Assembly (NCBI RefSeq): GCF_001544755.2
Contig: NZ_FCOF02000003.1
Span: 124,001 to 188,000 of the forward strand
DNA length: 64,000 nt
Source of the DNA: Caballeronia catudaia
GTDB lineage: Bacteria; Pseudomonadota; Gammaproteobacteria; Burkholderiales; Burkholderiaceae
Direction: 5' to 3'
Part shown: in pieces, positions 26,972-35,379 of the stretch
Position numbering within the stretch: position 1 is the first letter of the stretch
Layout: each line of letters opens with the position of its first letter
Position numbers and translations under genes: made by a program
The notes under the pieces: generated by a model
The model's input: only the letters and a program-made list of their open reading frames with translations
Database searches by the model: none
What the model was told of the DNA's origin: nothing

Positions 26972-28552
26972 ATGCCCGCCAGATTGAATGCCGTTCGCAA
27001 GACCGGACGCGTGGTCAGTCGCCGGCTGTTGCGACGCAACAGCACCGCTGCAATGCGTTTCGCCGAGTCCTTCTCGCGATTTCCGGTGCTCGCCGGACTT
27101 CTCGGCACCGCCATCGCCATATCCATGGCCGCGCTGTCGTTCGCCGCGCTCTGGCAAGGACGCGCACAAGCGCTGCAGAACGCGCATTTCGCATCGGCCA
27201 ATCTGGTCGCCACCCTGAGCGCCGATATCGCGCGCAACGTCGAAGCGAGCGACCTGTCGCTACGCACCATCGTGAGCGGCGTGCAAAATCCCGCCGTGAT
27301 GGCGCTCCCGCCGGATCTGCGCAAGCTCGTCGTTTTCGATGGCGCGACCGGCATGAACTATGTCGGCGGCGCGTTCGTGATGAATCGCGAAGGACGTATC
27401 GTTCTCGAACGCGATCCTTCGCAGCATGCCGATCTGCTCTTCGACGATCGCGATTACTTCAAGATTCACGCCGGACAACGCGACGCGGGCCTGTTCATCT
27501 CCGGACCCTATGCGTCGCGGTTGCGCAAGGGTGTGACCTCGCTCGCGATGAGCCGGCGCATCGATGCACCGGATGGCTCGTTCGCGGGCGTCGCCGTCAT
27601 CGCGTTGAACGTCGCCTACTTCGACAGCCTGCTTTCGCGCGTGAACGTCGGCCGGTCCGGCTCGGTGTTCATCGTGCAGCAGGACGGCGTGATGATCGCG
27701 CGCAAGCCCGCGCTACGGCCGGACGAAGCGGGATACGTCGCGAAGTCGCCGAGCTTCGCCCTGATGAAGGACGCACCCTCCGGTTCTTATATCTCGAGTT
27801 CGCCAATCGACGGCGTGCGGCGGCTCTATACCTTCCAGCGCGTGCCGGGCACGCATCTGATCGCGGCCGTCGCACCCGCCGAAAACGACGTGCTCGCGGC
27901 ATGGCGCCAGCGCGGCATCGTGATAGGCGGCCTGACGCTGATGTTCGGCGGCGGCTTCGTCATCATCTCCTGGCTGCTTGCGATCTCGCTGCGCTCGCGT
28001 GCGATCGCGCAGGAAAAGCTGCAACGGCTCGCGGGCACCGATGCGCTCACCGGGCTGTGCAATCGCCGCGCGCTCGACCGCCGGCTCGACGAGGAATGGC
28101 GGCGTGCACGCCGCGCCGATCAGCCGCTTTCCGCACTGTTCGTCGACGTCGATTACTTCAAGCTCTATAACGACACGTACGGTCACGCGATGGGCGACGA
28201 TGCGCTCACCACGGTGGCCGATTGCATACAGAATTCCGCAAAGCGTCCCGGCGATATCGTCGCGCGCTATGGCGGCGAGGAATTCGTCGTCGTGCTGCCA
28301 GGCACCGCCGCGAACGGCGCGTTCACGTTCGCGGAACGCCTGAGGCTGAAAGTGGAAGGACTCGCCATCGCGAACAGCGCCGCGCCCAAGGGCGTGCTGA
28401 CCATCAGCATCGGCTGCGCGACGACCTCGCCGCGCCTCGCCGACAACGCGCTCAAGCTGCTCAACGGCGCCGATTCCGCGCTCTATCTCGCCAAACGCGC
28501 CGGACGCAATCGCGCGATCCACGAAAACAGCGTCGCGAGCGGCGGCGCGTAG
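26972..28552 (+). CDS. sensor diguanylate cyclase (dCache/Cache + GGDEF)
   Basis: A 526-residue membrane diguanylate cyclase. Helix 1 (about 36-58) and helix 2 (about 312-336) enclose a periplasmic double-Cache sensor of about 250 residues. The GGDEF domain has the active loop GGEEF (residues 434-438) and an intact inhibitory site R425-x-x-D428, five residues before it. It should make cyclic di-GMP from GTP, subject to product inhibition. No EAL domain. The sensed ligand is unknown; Cache domains usually bind small acids or amino acids. Confidence 0.92.
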   Translation: MPARLNAVRKTGRVVSRRLLRRNSTAAMRFAESFSRFPVLAGLLGTAIAISMAALSFAALWQGRAQALQNAHFASANLVATLSADIARNVEASDLSLRTIVSGVQNPAVMALPPDLRKLVVFDGATGMNYVGGAFVMNREGRIVLERDPSQHADLLFDDRDYFKIHAGQRDAGLFISGPYASRLRKGVTSLAMSRRIDAPDGSFAGVAVIALNVAYFDSLLSRVNVGRSGSVFIVQQDGVMIARKPALRPDEAGYVAKSPSFALMKDAPSGSYISSSPIDGVRRLYTFQRVPGTHLIAAVAPAENDVLAAWRQRGIVIGGLTLMFGGGFVIISWLLAISLRSRAIAQEKLQRLAGTDALTGLCNRRALDRRLDEEWRRARRADQPLSALFVDVDYFKLYNDTYGHAMGDDALTTVADCIQNSAKRPGDIVARYGGEEFVVVLPGTAANGAFTFAERLRLKVEGLAIANSAAPKGVLTISIGCATTSPRLADNALKLLNGADSALYLAKRAGRNRAIHENSVASGGA

Positions 28553-28624
28553 CGCGCCGTATCATGCATGCAATCGCGCCGGTTGCATTTCGCATCCAAA
28601 ACGCCTTCCGAAGGAGACAAGCCG

Positions 28625-29269
28625 ATGACCGCATCCCACGCCGTACTCGCCATTCTTTTCTCCCTGCTGCTGGGCGCGATGATCCCCGGACCGAGCTTCG
28701 TGATCGTGGCGCGCAACGCCATCGGCATATCGCGCGCCGATGGTCTCGCGACCGCGCTCGGCATGGGCGTGGGCGGTATCTTCTTCGGCGGCCTCGCGCT
28801 CGCGGGGCTCTACACGCTGCTCGTCGCCGTCGAATGGCTCTACATCGGACTGAAGATTGCGGGCGGCCTCTATCTGATCTATATCGCATCGAAAATCTGG
28901 CGCGGCGCCGCGCAGCCGATGCACATGCCGGCTCGAGACGATGCACCCGTGCTCACGAGAAGCGCACGCAAATCGTTCTGGCTCGGGCTTACGACGCAAT
29001 TGAGCAATCCGAAAACCGCGATCTGGTACGGCAGCATCTTCGCCGCGCTCTTGCCGCAACATCCTCCGCTGTGGTGCTACATCGTGTTGCCGCCGATGGT
29101 CTTCGCCATCGAGACCGGCTGGTACACCATCGTCGCGCTGGGTTTCTCCAGCGAGCGTCCGCGCGAAATGTATCTGCGCGCGAAGAAGTGGATCGACCGC
29201 ATCGCCGCGAGCGTGATCACTGCGCTCGGCCTGCGTCTCGTGCTCATGGCGGGCAGGACCGGTTTGTGA
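28625..29269 (+). CDS. LysE family translocator (amino-acid exporter)
   Basis: A 214-residue six-helix LysE/RhtB family exporter. FSLLLGAMIPGPSFVIVARNAIGISRADGLATALGM contains the family loop; WLGLTTQLSNPKTAIWYGSIFAALLP is the second motif. AAGGAGA lies ahead of the ATG at 28625. Members export amino acids such as threonine or homoserine; the cargo here is unknown. Confidence 0.88.
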   Translation: MTASHAVLAILFSLLLGAMIPGPSFVIVARNAIGISRADGLATALGMGVGGIFFGGLALAGLYTLLVAVEWLYIGLKIAGGLYLIYIASKIWRGAAQPMHMPARDDAPVLTRSARKSFWLGLTTQLSNPKTAIWYGSIFAALLPQHPPLWCYIVLPPMVFAIETGWYTIVALGFSSERPREMYLRAKKWIDRIAASVITALGLRLVLMAGRTGL

Positions 29270-29273
29270 TTCA

Positions 29274-29321
29274 GCATGCAAAACGCATAACGCAAAACGC
29301 CATCTGCCATTTTTGATGCAA
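29274..29321 (+). repeat. dispersed element, tandem ATGCAAAACGC units
   Basis: GCATGCAAAACGCATAACGC then AAAACGCCATC and TTTTGATGCAAAG, directly after the LysE stop. It is a degraded array of the GCATGCAAAATGC/GCGTTATGCGTT family. Confidence 0.55.
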
Positions 29322-29451
29322 AGGATCACGACGCGCGCAGCCTTTCGTTTTGCCGACACACCGCCTTCGTCTCACTCCTTGGCGCAGGACTTGCTCCTGT
29401 CCGCGCTCAGATGTCCGGCGATACGACCGGCACTTGCACACGGAGGAGACG

Positions 29452-31395
29452 ATGCAAGACGATATCCGCGAAACCGCGGCTTCCCAGGATGAACGAGAGA
29501 ACGGCTGGCTCATTCCCTCGATCCGCCAGGCGCATGAGCGCTCGGAGACGTTCGGCCTGAACGCGTCGACGCGACCCGACTACGATGTGCTGACCGAAGG
29601 CGAACTCCTGCTCAAGCTCGAACAGAACCGCGTGCTTTGCGCGCACGCCACACCGGTGATGGAAACGTTGCGCGACCAGATCGTCAATACGCAAAGCATG
29701 ATCGTGCTGACGGATGCGCAAGGACTCATCCTTCATTCGACGGGCGATGACGACTTCCTCGCGCGAGCGGAGAAGGTCGCTCTCAGGGCCGGCGCGAACT
29801 GGGCCGAGGAACGGCAAGGAACCAACGCGATCGGCACGGCTATCGCGGAACGCACGGCCACGGTCGTGCATGGCGACCAGCACTATCTCGCCGCGAACCG
29901 TTTTCTCACATGCTCCAGCGTGCCGATTCTCGATCCCTACGGCGATCTGATCGGCGTGCTCGATGTAACGGGCGATCATCGCAGCTACCATCGCCACACG
30001 ATGGCGCTCGCGCGCATGTCCGTGCAGATGATCGAAAACCATCTGTTTTCCAGCGCTTTTCAGGGGATGTTGCAAATCGCGTTTCATGGCCGGCACGAAT
30101 TCCTCGGCACGTTGATGGAAGGCATCATGGCCTTTACGTGCGATGGGCGTTTTCTCTCGGCCAATCGCAGCGCGCAGTTCCAATTCGGCCTGCCGCTCTC
30201 GGCATTGCGCGCGCATACGCTCTCATCGCTATTCGGATTGACGAGCGCGCAACTGATCGATCGTTCGCGTTCGTGCCGCGCGCCGCATATCACCCTCGAT
30301 CTGAACAACGGAACCGTCGTATGCGCGCGCGTGCGCCTGAACCGCGCGCCGATCGCCGAGATGACGTCTGCTCCGGCAACGGTCAGGTCTGCGCCGCGTG
30401 TATCGGCTGCGATCGATGCATCGTCGAAGCTCGCGGCACTCGACACGGGCGACCCGAAAGTGGCCGCCGTGATCGGCAAGGTGCGCAAGGTCATCGGCAA
30501 GGGCATACCGATCCTCATCACGGGGGAAACCGGTACGGGCAAGGAACTGCTCGCGCAAGCCATCCACGGCGACTCGCCGCGCCGCGCGGGGCCGTTCGTC
30601 GCGGTGAATTGCGCATCGATTCCGGAGAACCTGATCGAATCGGAACTCTTCGGTTACGAGGAAGGCGCGTTCACGGGCGCACGGCGCAAGGGCGCGGCCG
30701 GCAAGTTATTGCAGGCGAACGGCGGCACGCTTTTTCTCGACGAAATCGGCGACATGCCCTATCCGCTGCAAGTGCGCCTCTTGCGCGTATTGCAGGAACG
30801 CGTCGTCGATCCGCTCGGTTCGAGCAAATCGATACCGGTCGATGTCGCCATCATTTGCGCGACGCATCGCAACTTGCGCGAGATGATCGAGCAGAACCGC
30901 TTTCGCGAGGACCTGTATTACCGCTTGAACGGGCTCGTCGTGAAGCTGCCGCCGTTGCGCGAGCGCACCGACCTCGCGGCCGTGATCACGAAGATGCTGC
31001 ACGCCGTGAGCGTCGATGAAACGTGCGGCATGCGCCTGTCCATCGACGACGAAGTGATGGCGCTCTTCGAGCGCTACGCGTGGCCCGGCAATTTCCGGCA
31101 ACTGTGCAATCTGCTGCGCACCGCCGCCGCGATGGTGGACGACGACGGTTGCATTCGCCGCGAGCATCTTCCGGACGACTTCTTCGACGAACCCCGCATC
31201 GATGCGCAGAACCTGTCCGAAGCATGCGCTTCATCCGCGCTCGCTTCGGGGCGTCTGCAGGAAGTCACGGCATCCGTGATCGCTGCGGCGCTCGCGCGTC
31301 ATCGCGGCAATGTATCCGCGGCCGCGCGTGCTTTAGGGGTTTCCCGCAATACGATCTATCGCAAGATGCCCGTCTGTTCATCGATGGAGCAATGA
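29452..31395 (+). CDS. sigma54-dependent activator, AcoR-like (GAF-AAA+-Fis)
   Basis: A 647-residue enhancer-binding protein. Residues about 60-210 form the AcoR-type GAF sensor (AEERQGTNAIGTAIAER and RFLTCSSVPILDPYGDLIGVLD). The AAA+ domain has GETGTGKE (358-365), the sigma54-contacting GAFTGA (405-410) and LFLDEIGDMP. The C-terminus is a Fis HTH (NVSAAARALGVSRNTIYRKM). Start at 29452 follows GGAGGAG. AcoR-type proteins often control alcohol or acetoin oxidation. Just downstream are two good sigma54 promoters and a PQQ alcohol dehydrogenase, so this is their likely activator. Confidence 0.92.
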   Translation: MQDDIRETAASQDERENGWLIPSIRQAHERSETFGLNASTRPDYDVLTEGELLLKLEQNRVLCAHATPVMETLRDQIVNTQSMIVLTDAQGLILHSTGDDDFLARAEKVALRAGANWAEERQGTNAIGTAIAERTATVVHGDQHYLAANRFLTCSSVPILDPYGDLIGVLDVTGDHRSYHRHTMALARMSVQMIENHLFSSAFQGMLQIAFHGRHEFLGTLMEGIMAFTCDGRFLSANRSAQFQFGLPLSALRAHTLSSLFGLTSAQLIDRSRSCRAPHITLDLNNGTVVCARVRLNRAPIAEMTSAPATVRSAPRVSAAIDASSKLAALDTGDPKVAAVIGKVRKVIGKGIPILITGETGTGKELLAQAIHGDSPRRAGPFVAVNCASIPENLIESELFGYEEGAFTGARRKGAAGKLLQANGGTLFLDEIGDMPYPLQVRLLRVLQERVVDPLGSSKSIPVDVAIICATHRNLREMIEQNRFREDLYYRLNGLVVKLPPLRERTDLAAVITKMLHAVSVDETCGMRLSIDDEVMALFERYAWPGNFRQLCNLLRTAAAMVDDDGCIRREHLPDDFFDEPRIDAQNLSEACASSALASGRLQEVTASVIAAALARHRGNVSAAARALGVSRNTIYRKMPVCSSMEQ

Positions 31396-31486
31396 GTTGT
31401 TCCGTGCAGTGTTCCACTTCGATACACCTGTGCACCGAAGAGACACGGCGGTAGCGCTCCTTCGAAACCAATCTGAAAGCCAGAAG

Positions 31487-31500
31487 CGTGCACATGCACG
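31487..31500. promoter_or_regulatory. 14-bp palindrome upstream of the pqqA promoter
   Basis: CGTGCACATGCACG is a near-perfect palindrome ending 14 bp before the -24 element. It could bind the activator or another regulator, although enhancer sites usually lie farther away. Confidence 0.4.
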
Positions 31501-31514
31501 GTCCTTTCAGCGAA

Positions 31515-31530
31515 GGCACGGAGCTTGCAT
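31515..31530 (+). promoter_or_regulatory. sigma54 promoter of pqqA
   Basis: GGCACG-GAGC-TTGCAT: GG at -24 (31515-31516) and GC at -12 (31527-31528) with exactly 10 bp between, matching the consensus TGGCACG-N4-TTGC apart from the first T. Transcription would start near 31540, about 50 bases before pqqA. Confidence 0.8.
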
Positions 31531-31590
31531 TTTCGACGTCCGATTGCGAACCGTTCGCGATCTCACTCGAACATCACCCAGGAGATGAAC

Positions 31591-31665
31591 ATGCAATGGA
31601 CGACGCCTGCCTTCACCGATCTGCGCTTCGGCTTCGAGATCACGATGTATATCGCCACGCGCTGA
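31591..31665 (+). CDS. pqqA: PqqA, PQQ precursor peptide
   Basis: A 24-codon gene: [20 protein letters not shown] then IATR. The Glu16-x-x-x-Tyr20 pair is the exact spacing that PqqE cross-links to build pyrroloquinoline quinone, and PAFTDLRxGFExTMY is the conserved core of PqqA. AGGAG at 31580-31584 is six bases ahead of the ATG at 31591; an in-frame ATG at 31585 abuts the ribosome site and is unlikely. It is preceded by a sigma54 promoter and followed by pqqD. pqqB, pqqC and pqqE, needed to finish the cofactor, are absent from this window. Confidence 0.95.
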   Translation: MQWTTPAFTDLRFGFEITMYIATR

Positions 31666-31731
31666 TGCGTCGGTGACCGAGGCCCGGATGCCTCGCGGCA
31701 TTCGGGCTTGCACTCTCCTCCCCTGCTCCAC

Positions 31732-32013
31732 ATGGACACAACGACCGCACGTGCGGGCGCGCCCACGCGCCCGAGTCTGCGCGCGCCATTGAAGCTGCAT
31801 TGGCACGCGGATATGCGCTCGTGCGAGATCGTGCATCCCCACGGCAGCGTCGAACTGAACCGCAGCGCGGGCGAGATACTCGCACGCTGCGATGGCACGC
31901 GCGAGCTCGACCACATCATCGGCGAGATCGAAGCGCGCTTCGACATGTCGGGACTTGCGGCGGATGTGTATCGCTTCATCGAAGAAGCGCGCCGTCTCGG
32001 CTGGCTCGACTGA
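31732..32013 (+). CDS. pqqD: PqqD, peptide chaperone of PQQ synthesis
   Basis: A 93-residue protein that matches PqqD: RPSLRAPLKLHWHADMRS, ELNRSAGEILARCDGTRELD and a final FIEEARRLGWLD. PqqD binds PqqA and presents it to the radical-SAM enzyme PqqE. ATG at 31732; an in-frame ATG at 31708 would add eight residues. It sits 66 bp after pqqA. In most genomes pqqD follows pqqC or is fused to it; here it is alone with pqqA, and a dehydrogenase gene follows. Confidence 0.9.
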   Translation: MDTTTARAGAPTRPSLRAPLKLHWHADMRSCEIVHPHGSVELNRSAGEILARCDGTRELDHIIGEIEARFDMSGLAADVYRFIEEARRLGWLD

Positions 32014-32159
32014 AGCGCGTTGTCACATCGGGCAACACGCCCAACGTCCCACTGCTCCACGATGCAACACACCGGCATGAACGTCATAGGGCGCTCGCAT
32101 GCATCACTTGGCGCATGAGATCCGCATGCGGCAAGGCGCACGCGCGCATGAATCGTGAA

Positions 32160-32177
32160 TGGCACATGACTTGCCTT
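32160..32177 (+). promoter_or_regulatory. sigma54 promoter of the PQQ alcohol dehydrogenase
   Basis: TGGCACATGACTTGCCTT: GG (32161-32162) and GC (32173-32174) are separated by 10 bp and the outer bases match TGGCAC...TTGC. The start would be near 32186, about 67 bases before the dehydrogenase ATG. Confidence 0.8.
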
Positions 32178-32252
32178 GATGAAGTCGCTACCGTTTCGCA
32201 TTGCTATCGAGATTCAGGAATACGTCGTACCGACAATACCCAGGAGACAACG

Positions 32253-33992
32253 ATGAAGACTCGCTTCAGTCCGGCCATGCGCATCGCGGCGCTTGCAGCA
32301 GGCGCCGTTGCGGCATTCGGCGTGGCGCAACATCAGGCCATCGCGGCAGGCAGCACGCCGGCGCAGTATCCGGATGTCAGCTATGAACGTCTCACGAGCG
32401 CCCAAGACGATCCGGGCTGGCTCACGTACTACCGCACGTATAACGGTCATGCACACTCGCCGCTCAAGCAGATCGACACCGGCAACGTGAAGGGCCTGAA
32501 GCAGGTGTGGAGCTACAAATTTCCGAAGGATCTGCAGCAAGGCTTCGAAGCGACGCCCATCGTCAACGGACGCTTTCTCTTCGTGACGACGCCAAAGGAC
32601 AATGTCTATGCCTTCGATGCCGCAACGGGCAAGCAGCTCTGGAAATATGAACCGAATCTCGATGCGCGATCGTTCAAGACCGCGTGTTGCGACGTGGTCA
32701 ATCGCGGTGTCGCGTTATACGGCAAGAACGTCTATGTCGCGATGCTGAACGGCGAAGTGGCCGCGCTCGATGCGCAAACGGGCGCGCTCGTATGGAAGAA
32801 AGCGATGTTCGATCCGGGCGTAGGCTACGCGTTCTCGCTTGCGCCGCTCGCGCTCGATGGCGCGCTCGTCGTCGGCAGCTCGGGCGGCGAGTACGGCGCG
32901 CGCGGCTTCATCGCGGCACTCGATCCGAATGACGGCAAGGTGCTGTGGAAGCGCTATACCGTGCCCGGTGCGAAGGAGCCCGGCGGCAACACGTGGCCCG
33001 ATGGCATGCAGGATCATGGCGGCGCGCCCGCGTGGCTCACCGGCACCTATGACGCGAAGAGCAAGACGCTCTACTGGGGCGTCGGCAATCCGGGGCCTTG
33101 GCTTGCCGATCTTCGCCCCGGCGACAATCTCTATTCCGATTCGCTGCTCGCGCTCGATCCGAAGACCGGCGATCTCAAGTGGCACTATCAATACACGTCG
33201 CACGACACGTGGGACTATGACGGCGTCAATACGCCCGTGCTCGCGAACATCAAGTACCAGGGCAAGGAGTACGACGCGATCATTCATGCGGACCGCAACG
33301 GCTTCTTTCATGCGATCGACCGCAGCAACGGCAAGCTGATCTATGCGCGCCCGTTCGTCACCGCGACATCGGTCACGGGCTATACGGACGATGGCAAGCC
33401 GATTCAGGATGCCTCCAAGTATCCGAAGACGGGCACCACCATCGACACATGCCCGAGTTTTTTGGGCGGCAAGAACTGGTGGTCTGTTTCATACGATCCG
33501 GAAAAGCGTCTTGCGATCGTGCCGGCGCTGCATGCGTGCATGTCCCTCTCGGGCAAGTCGGTGACGTACATGGAAGGTCTGCCCTATCTCGGCGAAGGCT
33601 TCGAGATCAAGCCCGAGCCGAACAGCAAGGGCTACGGTGAACTGCAGGCGATCGACGTCGATACGGGCAAGAAGGTCTGGAGCCACTGGACGAAGCTGCC
33701 CTGGAACGGCGGCGTCGCAACGACGGCGGGCGGCCTCGCATTCAGCGGCTCGCTCGATGGTCATCTCTACGCGTTCGATGAAAAGAGCGGCAAGGTCCTG
33801 TGGCAAAGCCCCAAGCTCGCGAGCGGCATCATCGCTCAGCCTTCGGTCTATGAGATCGACGGCAAGGAATACGTAGCAATTCTTGCGGGTTATGGCGGCG
33901 CGAACCCGATCTGGGGCGGACCGATGGCGAAGGCAGCGGACAAGGTGCCGCGCGGCGGCACGCTCTATGTGTTCGCGCTCAATCGCACCTGA
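32253..33992 (+). CDS. PQQ-dependent alcohol dehydrogenase with lanthanide (Asp-x-Asp) signature
   Basis: A 579-residue quinoprotein with a signal peptide (to about residue 32), so it is periplasmic. Eight-bladed propeller WxxG-like repeats are visible (DAATGKQLWKYE, DAQTGALVWKK, DPNDGKVLWKR, DPKTGDLKWHY, DVDTGKKVWSH, DEKSGKVLWQS). The vicinal disulfide is C145-C146; metal and catalytic residues are E213, N279, D321 and, two further on, D323 (HDTWDYDGVN). Ca2+ enzymes have Ala or Ser at the last position, whereas XoxF, ExaF and PedH have Asp, which binds a lanthanide. Length and layout fit the PedH/ExaF or XoxF groups. It should oxidise a short alcohol and pass electrons to the cytochrome encoded downstream. 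Confidence 0.92.
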   Translation: MKTRFSPAMRIAALAAGAVAAFGVAQHQAIAAGSTPAQYPDVSYERLTSAQDDPGWLTYYRTYNGHAHSPLKQIDTGNVKGLKQVWSYKFPKDLQQGFEATPIVNGRFLFVTTPKDNVYAFDAATGKQLWKYEPNLDARSFKTACCDVVNRGVALYGKNVYVAMLNGEVAALDAQTGALVWKKAMFDPGVGYAFSLAPLALDGALVVGSSGGEYGARGFIAALDPNDGKVLWKRYTVPGAKEPGGNTWPDGMQDHGGAPAWLTGTYDAKSKTLYWGVGNPGPWLADLRPGDNLYSDSLLALDPKTGDLKWHYQYTSHDTWDYDGVNTPVLANIKYQGKEYDAIIHADRNGFFHAIDRSNGKLIYARPFVTATSVTGYTDDGKPIQDASKYPKTGTTIDTCPSFLGGKNWWSVSYDPEKRLAIVPALHACMSLSGKSVTYMEGLPYLGEGFEIKPEPNSKGYGELQAIDVDTGKKVWSHWTKLPWNGGVATTAGGLAFSGSLDGHLYAFDEKSGKVLWQSPKLASGIIAQPSVYEIDGKEYVAILAGYGGANPIWGGPMAKAADKVPRGGTLYVFALNRT

Positions 33993-34066
33993 AAACCTCT
34001 GATCGAACCGCGAGCACGTTTTAGCGCGCGTTCGCGGAGTTTATCGACATCATCGGACGCATAGAC

Positions 34067-35263
34067 ATGAATCATTCATTCAACTCCCTTCGCGCGGCGA
34101 GCATGCTTGCCGCATGCGTCGCGCTCACGCCTTCGCCATCCGAAGCCGCCGTGAGAATCTGCACGTTTCCCGGCAGTCCGTCGGCGGCGCTGGATCGCAG
34201 CGTCGCGCAGGCCGTCTTCGCGCGTGCCAATATCGCGGCGACGTTCGTTGCGAACGGTATCGGTGAGGGTGACGACGATGGCGTATCGCTCAAGGAACTC
34301 GACAAGACACTCGCACGCAATTGCGATGTGATCGCGGGTTTTCCGCGCTCCGCCGTCGCCGATGCATCCGGCGGCAAGATGCGCTTCTCGCGCGGCTATC
34401 TGCGCGCGGGCTATGTGAGCATCGAAGCGCCCGGCGCCGACTTGAAGGACGCCGCAAAGCGCACGATCGCCGCGACCTATGCGAGTCCCGCGCAACTGAT
34501 CGCCGTGCAAGAGTCCGACGTGACGCTCGATCTCGAAAACACATCGGCGGCGACGGTCGAAGCGGTCGCGAACGGACGTGCGCAACGCGCGATCGTCTGG
34601 TATCCCGCGGTCGTCGCATATCGCATCGCGCATCCCGCGCGCAGCTTCGCGGTGGCGGCCACCCACTCGCCGTATGCGGAGTGGCAACTGACGTTCGCAT
34701 TCGGCGATAAAACCGCTGCGTTGCGCGCGCGCATCGACGATGCGCTCGCGTCCATGAGCAACGATGGCCGCCTGCAGGCATTGACGAAGCAATGGCTTCT
34801 GCCCGCGCAGACTGCTTCGACTGCACGCCGTCGCAGCACGCCCGATGGCGTCGTCCTCGCGGATATGAACGCTGCGCGCGCGGGCCGCGTCATCAAGGTC
34901 GCGAACGAAGGAAGCGTCACGCCTCCCTCGTTCGAACAGGCGCAGACGACGCACGGCAAGACGCTCTATTCGAGCGCGTGCGCGAAGTGTCACGGCGCGC
35001 AGCTTCAGGGTGTGACGGCGCCCGCGTTGCAAGGACCTTCGTTCGCACCGGCATCGAATTCTCATCTGACGGTCGGCGGCATCTTCAACTACATGGCCAC
35101 CAACATGCCCGCCGATCGTCCGGGCAAGCTCAAGGATCAGGACTACGCCGACATCATGGCCTTCCTGCTGCTGTCGAACGGTTACAAGCCGAGCGCATCG
35201 AAGATGACCGCCGACAGCGCGCGCGCCTCGACCTTGCCGCTCAACGCCGGGCCGGGCCGTTAA
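34067..35263 (+). CDS. periplasmic solute-binding domain fused to cytochrome c (XoxJ-XoxG-like)
   Basis: A 398-residue exported protein. After a signal peptide (to about residue 27), residues about 30-245 look like a type-2 periplasmic binding domain of the MxaJ/XoxJ sort (VRICTFPGSPSAALDRSVAQ; AATHSPYAEWQLTFAFGDK; DGRLQALTKQWLL). Residues about 290-380 form a class I cytochrome c: C305-x-x-C308-H309 (SACAKCHG) and a Met ligand in NMPADRPGKLKDQDYADI. MxaJ/XoxJ and the cytochrome cL/XoxG are separate genes in methylotrophs. Here one polypeptide appears to hold both, 74 bp after the dehydrogenase. It is the likely electron acceptor and maturation partner. Confidence 0.85.
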   Translation: MNHSFNSLRAASMLAACVALTPSPSEAAVRICTFPGSPSAALDRSVAQAVFARANIAATFVANGIGEGDDDGVSLKELDKTLARNCDVIAGFPRSAVADASGGKMRFSRGYLRAGYVSIEAPGADLKDAAKRTIAATYASPAQLIAVQESDVTLDLENTSAATVEAVANGRAQRAIVWYPAVVAYRIAHPARSFAVAATHSPYAEWQLTFAFGDKTAALRARIDDALASMSNDGRLQALTKQWLLPAQTASTARRRSTPDGVVLADMNAARAGRVIKVANEGSVTPPSFEQAQTTHGKTLYSSACAKCHGAQLQGVTAPALQGPSFAPASNSHLTVGGIFNYMATNMPADRPGKLKDQDYADIMAFLLLSNGYKPSASKMTADSARASTLPLNAGPGR

Positions 35264-35292
35264 GTGCGCGATCCGTACGCCGGTTTAACGAC

Positions 35293-35320
35293 TTGAATAC
35301 ATCACAACGTGACATATAAT
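35293..35320 (+). promoter_or_regulatory. sigma70 promoter
   Basis: TTGAAT (35293-35298), a 16-bp spacer and a consensus TATAAT (35315-35320). It is the clearest housekeeping promoter in the window. The start would be near 35327, giving an 84-base leader for the small membrane protein at 35411. Confidence 0.75.
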
Positions 35321-35379
35321 TGAATTGCCGCGCGCGCGGATCGCGATGTATGCCGCAGCGCGGCGCAATGCGCAAGTCA

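Noticed and set aside
31591..31665. pqqA as a chance short frame
   Set aside because: Residue-for-residue core (PAFTDLR-GFE-TMY), good ribosome site and adjacent pqqD make chance very unlikely, so it was kept as a gene.
32253..33992. Calling the dehydrogenase a calcium methanol dehydrogenase (MxaF)
   Set aside because: Asp, not Ala, is at the position two after the catalytic Asp, and no mxaI or other mxa genes are present.
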